Source of the DNA: Oscillospiraceae bacterium
GTDB taxonomy: Bacteria; Bacillota; Clostridia; Oscillospirales; Ruminococcaceae
Length of the DNA stretch: 35,284 bases
Direction of reading: 5' to 3'
NCBI GenBank assembly: GCA_030533325.1
Contig: JAUNJJ010000029.1
Coordinates: 1 to 35,284, forward strand
Each line of letters starts with the position of its first letter. Within the stretch, counting starts at the first letter, position 1. Positions 8,571 through 13,615 of the stretch are shown here, piece by piece. A program made the position numbers and the translations under genes. A model generated the notes under the pieces. That model was given only the letters and a program-made list of their open reading frames with translations. It ran no database searches and was not told where the DNA came from.

Positions 8571-9884
8571 ATGTATTACAAAAAATTCTGTGCGGCAGTA
8601 CTTTCAGTGTTTATTGCTGCATCGTCATTTTCAATGACACAAAACAGCGTCAGTGTTTCAGCTGAAGTCACAGCAAATCCCGTAATAAGCCGCAACTGTC
8701 CGGCATATTCAAATACCGGAAACACACAGGGGGTGAATGACGAGCATTATTTTTCATTCTGGAACGCCCCGACAGGCTCATATATCGCATATGACCTCTC
8801 CGGCACACCGGAATCCCAGCGCAAAGAAGTTATCGCTGTATGGTACAACGCAACCGGTGCTTATGACTACACTATTCTTGAATACCAGAGTTCGATGAAC
8901 TGCCCTTCCGGTTACACAATAGAAGTAAACTCTGCTCCCGGCGGAGAATATCCTGAAACAGGATGGGAAACCGCTGTCACAGTAAAGGGAAATACGTGTC
9001 ACTCAAGACAGCACGCAATTAATATGGAAGGGTACAACTGGATAAGAATGAACATCACTGAAGCCGACGGAAAAACCGACGGACAGGTCAGTATGCAGAT
9101 GGATATCCACAATGTATCCGAAGGAATTTCTGACAGCTGGATATTCTACGGAGATTCCATTACTGCCTGCGGAATGCACAACTGCTACGGCACAGGGTTT
9201 GCCACATATGTAAACCGTATTGATGAAAATTATTTTCCTGTACAGGAAAACGGAGGTGTCGGCGGCATAACCAGTACACACGGCGTTCAGAAAATAGACG
9301 AATGGCTCTCCTACTTCCCTGGTAAATATGTAAGCATCGCATACGGAACAAACGACAGCTGGGGCAACCAGACGGGTGCGGAAAAATATTATGAAAACAC
9401 AAAATATATGATTGAAAAAATCATAGAAAGCGGTAAAACGCCTGTTCTTCCTACTATTCCGTTCTCTCTTGAAGAAGGCGTGAGCAAATATCTTGACCAG
9501 TACAACGCAATGGTAAGAAAACTCTATGAAGAATATCCGGAAATAATAAAAGGACCGGACTTCGAACAGCTTTTCAAAGAAAACCCTGAACTTCTCTCAT
9601 CAGACGGAGTTCATCCGAACGACACCGGATATGACACTATGCGCCAGACATGGGCGTCATTAATGTACGAAACCGTATACAAATCAGGATCATCGACTGA
9701 GCCGGATACAAAACTTAAGGGTGACGTAAACGGCGACGGAACAGTTAATACAAAAGACTTTGTTGATATGATAAAATACCTCACCGGCCAGAACAGTGCC
9801 GAACTCACTGAAAACGCTGACCTTAACGATGACAACCTGTTCAACGCCGTTGACCTGATACTACTTAAAAATAAACTTTTATAA
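8571..9884 (+). CDS. Secreted SGNH/GDSL-type carbohydrate esterase with C-terminal type-I dockerin
   Basis: 437 aa. It has a signal peptide (MYYKKFC..., cleavage probably near SAEVTA, ~30-36), a β-sandwich-like N-terminal domain to ~185, an SGNH hydrolase domain, and a C-terminal dockerin. Catalytic blocks are FYGDSIT (~192-198, nucleophile Ser), GGVGGI (oxyanion Gly), YGTNDSW (Asn), and SDGVHPND (~344, Asp-His pair). The dockerin has two Ca-binding loops, GDVNGDGTVNTKDF and ADLNDDNLFNAVDL. It should sit in the cellulosome and remove acetyl groups from xylan or a similar glycan. The jelly-roll plus SGNH order recalls family CE2, but I cannot assign the CE family from sequence alone. Its RBS is AAAAGGGTG. 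Its position behind a c-di-GMP phosphodiesterase gene is unusual for a cellulosomal enzyme. Confidence 0.88.
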   Translation: MYYKKFCAAVLSVFIAASSFSMTQNSVSVSAEVTANPVISRNCPAYSNTGNTQGVNDEHYFSFWNAPTGSYIAYDLSGTPESQRKEVIAVWYNATGAYDYTILEYQSSMNCPSGYTIEVNSAPGGEYPETGWETAVTVKGNTCHSRQHAINMEGYNWIRMNITEADGKTDGQVSMQMDIHNVSEGISDSWIFYGDSITACGMHNCYGTGFATYVNRIDENYFPVQENGGVGGITSTHGVQKIDEWLSYFPGKYVSIAYGTNDSWGNQTGAEKYYENTKYMIEKIIESGKTPVLPTIPFSLEEGVSKYLDQYNAMVRKLYEEYPEIIKGPDFEQLFKENPELLSSDGVHPNDTGYDTMRQTWASLMYETVYKSGSSTEPDTKLKGDVNGDGTVNTKDFVDMIKYLTGQNSAELTENADLNDDNLFNAVDLILLKNKLL

Positions 9885-9890
9885 CAACAC

Positions 9891-9940
9891 AGGGCAGATG
9901 AAAGAAAATTTCTGTTTCTTCATCTGCTCTGAAAATTTTA
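9891..9940 (+). terminator. Probable terminator after esterase
   Basis: A long stem, AGGGCAGATGAA pairing with TTCATCTGCTCT (one bulge, one G-U), is followed by GAAAATTTTA. The T run is imperfect, so the strength is uncertain. Confidence 0.55.
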
Positions 9941-9969
9941 TAATTTTCATAAAAAATTTTAAAAAAGTA

Positions 9970-9998
9970 TTGACATTCTATTCTCTGCGTGATATAAT
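9970..9998 (+). promoter_or_regulatory. Consensus promoter of the tRNA-Ser pair
   Basis: TTGACA (9970-9975) and TATAAT (9993-9998) are separated by 17 bp, 19 bp before the first tRNA-Ser. Confidence 0.9.
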
Positions 9999-10016
9999 AA
10001 TAAAGTCGAATGAAAC

Positions 10017-10105
10017 GGAGAGGTATCGAAGCGGTCATAACGAGGCGGTCTTGAAAACCGTTTGACTTAACGGTCACGTGGGTTCGAATCCCACCCTCTC
10101 CGCCA
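10017..10105 (+). tRNA. tRNA-Ser (anticodon TGA)
   Basis: Acceptor GGAGAGG pairs with CCTCTCC; the anticodon loop is CTTGAAA (TGA). The long variable arm typical of serine tRNAs is present, the T loop is GGTTCGAATCC, and the discriminator is G followed by an encoded CCA. It is 89 nt including CCA. Confidence 0.96.
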
Positions 10106-10143
10106 ATTTTTTCTTTTGGTAACAAGAGTATTGTATTCAACAT

Positions 10144-10230
10144 GCGGAAATACCCAAGTGGTGAAGGGGCTCCCCTGCTAAGGGAGTAGGTCGGGAAACC
10201 GGCGCGAGGGTTCAAATCCCTCTTTCCGCG
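10144..10230 (+). tRNA. tRNA-Ser (anticodon GCT)
   Basis: Acceptor GCGGAAA pairs with TTTCCGC; the anticodon loop is CTGCTAA (GCT). It has a long variable arm, a T loop TTCAAAT and discriminator G. No CCA is encoded, unlike the preceding tRNA-Ser, so a CCA-adding enzyme is needed. It lies 38 bp after the first and is probably in the same transcript. Confidence 0.95.
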
Positions 10231-10232
10231 TT

Positions 10233-10268
10233 AAAAAGGACTGTTTCTGACAGGCCTTTTTTATTTTT
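10233..10268 (+). terminator. Terminator of the tRNA-Ser operon
   Basis: The stem is AAAAAGGACTG/CAGGCCTTTTT with one mismatch and loop TTTCTGA, followed by a long T stretch. Confidence 0.75.
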
Positions 10269-10280
10269 TTTTAAAATCAT

Positions 10281-10309
10281 TTGACAAACAGAGATATAAG
10301 TGCTATAAT
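10281..10309 (+). promoter_or_regulatory. Promoter of DUF6465-like gene
   Basis: TTGACA (10281-10286), a 17-bp spacer and TATAAT (10304-10309) form a full consensus, which suggests strong expression. Confidence 0.85.
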
Positions 10310-10363
10310 CATTATAAAATCACAATTTGATTTATAATTATTAAAAAAAGGGGTAATATTGAT

Positions 10364-10759
10364 ATGGCTAAAAAAACAACAGGCAAGAGCACTGTTGCAA
10401 CAGAAAAAGCTGCAACAAATATAAAGGAAACCGCTTCAGAAATAATGAAGGAAGCCGTAAATAAGGCTAAGGAAGTAAAGGAAACTGTTGCTGAAAAGGC
10501 TAAGGACACTACCGCAAAGACAAAGGACACTGCTGCAAAGAGCAAGGAGGCTGCTGCAAAGAAGGCTGCTTCAGAAACATGTTTCGTTGAATTTTCAGGC
10601 AAACAGATTTCAATTGCTGATGTAACAGAAAACGCAAAGAAGCACTGGAAGGCATCTAACAACGGTACTATCTCAGACATCAAGATTTACATCAACACAA
10701 AGGAAAGCAAAGCTTACTATGTTGTAAACAACGAAGACCACGGTGACTTTGATCTTTAA
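10364..10759 (+). CDS. Small Lys/Ala-rich protein with C-terminal DUF6465-like domain
   Basis: 131 aa, cytosolic. Residues 1-~70 are Lys/Ala/Glu/Thr-rich with 7-11-residue near-repeats (AKDTTAKTKDTAAKSKEAAA), predicted as an amphipathic helix resembling LEA-like or histone-like tails. Residues ~72-131 form a compact α/β domain (CFVEFSGKQISIADVTENAK ... IKIYINTKESKAYYVVNNE) that I recognise as DUF6465, common in Clostridia and of unknown function. The gene stands alone between its own consensus promoter and a strong terminator. A nucleic-acid-binding or stress role is only a guess from composition. RBS AAAGGGG lies about 10 bp before the ATG. Confidence 0.8.
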   Translation: MAKKTTGKSTVATEKAATNIKETASEIMKEAVNKAKEVKETVAEKAKDTTAKTKDTAAKSKEAAAKKAASETCFVEFSGKQISIADVTENAKKHWKASNNGTISDIKIYINTKESKAYYVVNNEDHGDFDL

Positions 10760-10789
10760 TTCCTATTTACATATTTAAAATCATATATT

Positions 10790-10822
10790 AAAAGCTGCAC
10801 ATAGTGCAGCTTTTCTTTTTTT
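10790..10822 (+). terminator. Terminator of DUF6465-like gene
   Basis: A perfect stem, AAAAGCTGCAC/GTGCAGCTTTT, with loop ATA is followed by CTTTTTTT. Confidence 0.9.
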
Positions 10823-10831
10823 AGATTTTCA

Positions 10832-10860
10832 TTGACTAAAACTTTTTGTAATGATATAAT
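10832..10860 (+). promoter_or_regulatory. Promoter of SseB-like gene
   Basis: TTGACT (10832-10837), 17 bp, TATAAT (10855-10860). Confidence 0.85.
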
Positions 10861-10902
10861 TAAAGTAACATTTTACTAAAGCTAAATCAGGAAGTGAAAC
10901 AA

Positions 10903-11811
10903 ATGACAGAAAAAAGACAGGAAAAAATACTTAATCAGTATCTGAACAACGATATTGACGACAGCATCTTTAATCTCAGCGTACAGGAAATCATTTTTCT
11001 GTATTCCGAAATTCTCGAAGAACTGAAAAAGAACAGCACTGAAGAACTGCTCGAAAAGAAAAAGACTGTATTCAGTGATATCATCATAAGACTTATGCGT
11101 TCAGGAACACTTTACATAGCATACCATGTTGTAACCGGTTATCCTTATATAGACGTCAGAGGTCATGCATGGATTTTTTCAGAAAAAGAATACGCTGACA
11201 ACGCAGCTCATCATTACCATGAACTCGGCATTCCGCTCAAAATAAAAAAGCTTGCCGGTGAAGAAATAATGAAGGAAATGTTTGAACTCTGCAGAACCGG
11301 CATCGAAAGTCTCATCGTCGACAACGGTCAGAGAAGCGTCATACTCTACAGAAAAGACATACTCGGCGAAAACGAACCTGACAGGCAGGATGTATTCATG
11401 TGTCCTGAACTCATGCACGAGATTCTTGCCGCCGGAGAACTGATGTACGCATCAGGCGGAAATCACCCTTCCATTCCGGAACTAAACCAGAAAATAAAGG
11501 ACATCGTAATGAAATCAGAATTCCTTGTTCCTGTAAAACTTGACAGACATATCCCTGACGGTGAAAAGATAAGGATAGATGAAGCAACACCGGTAGAATT
11601 TGCACTGGTATCCCCTTTCAGACCTGGCCAGAGCTTTATATCAGTATTTACAGACTGGACAGAATTTCAGAAACTCTACTCAAAGGATGAATGGAATGCT
11701 GCATTTCTCGGATTTGACGCGATAAGGGAAGCAGCTAAAAAAGCAAACGGATTTATCATCGACCCCGCAAGCATAATGTATGCGGTACCGAATGCACCGG
11801 TTAAGGAATAA
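10903..11811 (+). CDS. SseB-like protein (two SseB-type halves)
   Basis: 302 aa, cytosolic. The second half (~195-302; EFALVSPFRPGQSFISVFTD ... GFDAIREAAKKANGFIIDPA) resembles the SseB N-terminal domain of Pfam. The first half (~65-160; GTLYIAYHVVTGYPYIDVRG ... NGQRSVILYRKDIL) looks like a diverged second copy. Biochemical function is unknown in this family. ATG 10903 is chosen because AGGAAG (10889-10894) lies 8 bp upstream; the in-frame GTG at 10894 overlaps that site. The last 140 bp, with the terminator, are duplicated at 13112-13305 on the far side of the AbiF cassette, so this gene has been the target of an insertion that left it intact. Confidence 0.8.
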   Translation: MTEKRQEKILNQYLNNDIDDSIFNLSVQEIIFLYSEILEELKKNSTEELLEKKKTVFSDIIIRLMRSGTLYIAYHVVTGYPYIDVRGHAWIFSEKEYADNAAHHYHELGIPLKIKKLAGEEIMKEMFELCRTGIESLIVDNGQRSVILYRKDILGENEPDRQDVFMCPELMHEILAAGELMYASGGNHPSIPELNQKIKDIVMKSEFLVPVKLDRHIPDGEKIRIDEATPVEFALVSPFRPGQSFISVFTDWTEFQKLYSKDEWNAAFLGFDAIREAAKKANGFIIDPASIMYAVPNAPVKE

Positions 11812-11865
11812 TTTATCAACAAAAAAATCGCAGACGCGTAATCCTAACGCATCTGCGATTTTTTC
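11672..11865 (+). repeat. Direct repeat copy 1 (194 bp): 3' end and terminator of the SseB-like gene
   Basis: Identical to 13112-13305 except at one base (A at 11682, G at 13122; both encode Ser). The offset is exactly 1440 bp. The repeat covers the last 46 codons, the stop, and the whole terminator with the first bases after it. This copy completes the functional gene. Confidence 0.97.
11821..11865 (+). terminator. Terminator of SseB-like gene (copy 1)
   Basis: The stem AAATCGCAGACGCGT/ACGCATCTGCGATTT (one mismatch) has loop AATCCTA and a T run. Confidence 0.9.
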
Positions 11866-11954
11866 CGGACAAAATAATCCAATAATAACTGTAAATGTGA
11901 GATGCATTCCAGCCGTGAAGATCAGTGGTACAGAAATAAACTCTGTATGCTATC

Positions 11955-11983
11955 TTGACACTAAAATAAATATGTGTTATAAT
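11955..11983 (+). promoter_or_regulatory. Consensus promoter of ncRNA copy 1 and abiF-like gene
   Basis: TTGACA (11955-11960), a 17-bp spacer and TATAAT (11978-11983) place the transcription start near 11990, at the first base of the structured RNA. Confidence 0.88.
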
Positions 11984-11989
11984 GATTAT

Positions 11990-12050
11990 AACAGAACCCG
12001 CCACGCTTAGTCTTATGTTTAAGAATGCGCAAACCGGCGGGACTTTTTTT
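11990..12050 (+). ncRNA. AbiF-associated structured RNA, copy 1
   Basis: After ACAGAA comes an outer stem CCCGCC (11997-12002)/GGCGGG (12036-12041), a single A, an inner stem CGC (12004-12006)/GCG (12027-12029), a 20-nt loop, and a CAAACC strand (12030-12035) before the outer stem closes. ACTTTTTTT follows, so the RNA also looks like an intrinsic terminator; abiF would need read-through. The same architecture, with compensatory base changes, recurs at 13011-13057. A structured RNA upstream of Abi_2/AbiF genes has been described in comparative RNA-motif work (from memory); assignment to that motif needs a covariance-model search. It may be the antitoxin or guide-like partner of the HEPN protein. 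Confidence 0.78.
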
Positions 12051-12066
12051 GGTTGGAAGTGATTTT

Positions 12067-12975
12067 ATGTATACATATCCTAAGCCTGTATTCAATAATG
12101 ACCAGCTTGTAGCCAAGTTAATTTCAGCAGGTATGATAATATCTGACGTTGATGACGCAAAATCGATTCTGCACTCTATAGGTTATTATAGATTAAAAGG
12201 TTATTGTTTTGATAAATATGATAACCATGCTAAAAAATTTCGTTCAGGAACGTCGTTTTCAGATATTGTACAATTGTATAGTTTTGATTCTGAGTTATCA
12301 CATATTATTTTTAATTTTTTAAGTAAGATTGAAGTTGCTTTAAGGGCACGTGTTGTAGAGTCCTTATCAATACATAATGACGCACTTGTGTTTAATGATC
12401 CGTCAGTTTTTGATGATAAAGAATTGTTCTGGAAAAATCATAGTACAATTTCTTCTGAAATTGCTCGTTCGAATGATGTTTTTATCAAGCATAACTTTAA
12501 AAAACATGATGGTGCTATACCTGTCTGGGCCGCAGTTGAGGTAATGTCATTCGGTACTTTATCAAAAGTTGTAAAGAACTTAAAAACCGGAACTAAAAGC
12601 TCATATTCGGTTTTAGCCCAAAATTACAAATTTTTATCAGCCAAAGGGAATTCCGTTGCTCCATCAAAAGATATGCTTTCTTCGTGGATTCAATCCGTTT
12701 CAATATTAAGAAATATATGTGCTCATAACAGCAGAATCTATAACAGAACAATAAACACAACACCACAAATTCTACATGCTGATACTCCTGCACCTAAACC
12801 ATCACATAATGGGCTTTATCAGGTGTTGCTTGCAATGAAATATCTTAGATCTTCAGATGCTGATTGGAATAGTTTCGTCCATAGTTTAAAAAAATTAATT
12901 GACGACTATTCAGATATTGTAGACATATCTTCGTTAAATTTTCCATCAGATTGGAAATATCATTTTAATATATAG
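12067..12975 (+). CDS. Abi_2 (AbiD/AbiF)-family HEPN protein, putative RNA-regulated abortive-infection RNase
   Basis: 302 aa, cytosolic. Hallmarks of the Abi_2 family are present in order: SIGYYRLKGY (~40), LYSFDSELSHII and KIEVALRARV (~80-105), GAIPVWAAVEVMSFGTLSK (~155), and the HEPN motif SILRNICAHNSRIYNR with Arg215 and His220 (R-N-x3-H, the form also seen in Cas13 HEPN sites). Such proteins abort phage infection, probably by RNA cleavage. ATG 12067 is chosen because GGAAGTG lies 5-6 bp upstream; a longer frame from 12025 would run through the ncRNA stem and is unlikely. The gene is sandwiched between two copies of a structured RNA and between direct repeats. Its codon use is more A/T-rich than the neighbours, consistent with horizontal gain. 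The family call is firm; the RNA-regulated mechanism is inference. Confidence 0.92.
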   Translation: MYTYPKPVFNNDQLVAKLISAGMIISDVDDAKSILHSIGYYRLKGYCFDKYDNHAKKFRSGTSFSDIVQLYSFDSELSHIIFNFLSKIEVALRARVVESLSIHNDALVFNDPSVFDDKELFWKNHSTISSEIARSNDVFIKHNFKKHDGAIPVWAAVEVMSFGTLSKVVKNLKTGTKSSYSVLAQNYKFLSAKGNSVAPSKDMLSSWIQSVSILRNICAHNSRIYNRTINTTPQILHADTPAPKPSHNGLYQVLLAMKYLRSSDADWNSFVHSLKKLIDDYSDIVDISSLNFPSDWKYHFNI

Positions 12976-13009
12976 TAATATATTTTAAAGTTAGTCATAT
13001 AATATAATT

Positions 13010-13057
13010 GACAGAACTTATCAAGCCTCTTAATAATGCTCAAACCGATAAGACTTT
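13010..13057 (+). ncRNA. AbiF-associated structured RNA, copy 2 (downstream)
   Basis: This copy has the same plan as the upstream one: ACAGAA, outer stem CTTATC (13017-13022)/GATAAG (13047-13052), single A, inner stem AGC (13024-13026)/GCT (13038-13040), an 11-nt loop, then the identical CAAACC strand (13041-13046) and ACTTT. Four of six outer pairs and one inner pair differ from copy 1, and all stay complementary. A TATAAT (12998-13003) lies 7 bp before ACAGAA, exactly as in copy 1, though its -35 is weak. A hairpin terminator follows at 13063-13095. It is probably an independently transcribed short RNA of about 80-90 nt. Confidence 0.75.
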
Positions 13058-13062
13058 CAAAA

Positions 13063-13095
13063 TGGCGAGTCATCACGATTCGCCAATACTTTTTA
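13063..13095 (+). terminator. Hairpin terminator after ncRNA copy 2
   Basis: An 8-bp stem, GGCGAGTC/CGATTCGCC-type (one G-U pair), with a 5-nt loop is followed by AATACTTTTTA. Confidence 0.6.
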
Positions 13096-13111
13096 TTCCT
13101 GTTCCAGCAAG

Positions 13112-13251
13112 AACTCTACTCGAAGGATGAATGGAATGCTGCATTTCTCGGATTTGACGCGATAAGGGAAGCAGCTAAAAAAGCAAACGGATTTATCATC
13201 GACCCCGCAAGCATAATGTATGCGGTACCGAATGCACCGGTTAAGGAATAA
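13112..13251 (+). pseudogene. Truncated 3' fragment of SseB-like gene (displaced copy)
   Basis: The last 46 codons of the SseB-like protein (LYSKDEWNAAFLGFDAI... to VKE and stop) have no start region of their own. An open frame from 13036 reaches it only by running through ncRNA copy 2 and its hairpin, so it is not a gene. Just upstream, FQQE- codons vaguely echo EFQK- of the intact gene, which may mean the copy came from a slightly different allele. Confidence 0.88.
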
Positions 13252-13260
13252 TTTATCAAC

Positions 13261-13305
13261 AAAAAAATCGCAGACGCGTAATCCTAACGCATCTGCGATT
13301 TTTTC
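13261..13305 (+). terminator. Second copy of the SseB terminator
   Basis: Same hairpin and T run as at 11821-11865. It now ends transcription coming out of the cassette toward the convergent tRNA-Leu gene. Confidence 0.88.
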
Positions 13306-13309
13306 AATA

Positions 13310-13391
<82 letters not shown>

Positions 13392-13419
13392 AGCTCGCAT
13401 CAAACATGATACAAGCTAT

Positions 13420-13448
13420 ATTATACCACCCGACAAGCAAAATGTCAA
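13420..13448 (-). promoter_or_regulatory. Consensus promoter of tRNA-Leu
   Basis: On the minus strand TTGACA (13443-13448), 17 bp and TATAAT (13420-13425) precede the tRNA by 28 bp. Confidence 0.9.
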
Positions 13449-13532
13449 GTTTTTTATTTTGACGAATCTGTAAATTCCACATACCATTTTTGTTAAAGAT
13501 ACACAAAACGCCCATATTACTTACAGAAATTC

Positions 13533-13562
13533 TTGACGAATTGATGCTTTTTATAATATAAT
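13533..13562 (+). promoter_or_regulatory. Promoter of ppk1
   Basis: TTGACG (13533-13538) and TATAAT (13557-13562) are 18 bp apart. A second TATAAT overlaps at 13552. Confidence 0.65.
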
Positions 13563-13615
13563 ATAAAGTATAATAAAACGATTATGTATAATACTAAAAA
13601 ACAGAGGTGAATAAA

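Larger units (their letters stand above)
11866..13305 (+). mobile_element. Candidate inserted 1440-bp AbiF/ncRNA cassette flanked by 194-bp direct repeats
   Basis: The unit between equivalent points of the direct repeats contains promoter, ncRNA copy 1, abiF-like gene, ncRNA copy 2 with hairpin terminator, and a second SseB 3' end. The DNA is more AT-rich than its neighbours and its codons more often end in A/T, suggesting transfer. No integrase, transposase or terminal inverted repeat is visible, so movement would need a helper or homologous recombination. Collapsing the repeat would restore an SseB-like gene directly convergent with tRNA-Leu. Confidence 0.6.
13112..13305 (+). repeat. Direct repeat copy 2 (194 bp)
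   Basis: 193 of 194 bases match 11672-11865. Its right end is 4 bp from the 3' end of tRNA-Leu (13310), so this copy probably occupies the original genomic place of the SseB 3' end. Confidence 0.97.

Noticed and set aside
12025..12066. An upstream in-frame ATG would extend the AbiF-like protein by 14 residues.
   Set aside because: This start lies inside the inner stem and loop of ncRNA copy 1 and has no RBS; ATG 12067 has GGAAGTG at the right distance and begins the conserved part.
11990..13057. A CRISPR array or type III (ToxIN-like) tandem RNA repeat.
   Set aside because: There are only two units, about 1 kb apart, flanking the gene, with different stem sequences. No spacers, no tandem array and no Cas genes are present.
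13036..13251. A 71-codon frame ending in the SseB-like C-terminus.
   Set aside because: It starts inside ncRNA copy 2, crosses its terminator hairpin, and reaches the SseB tail only by chance of frame. The tail is a displaced duplicate.
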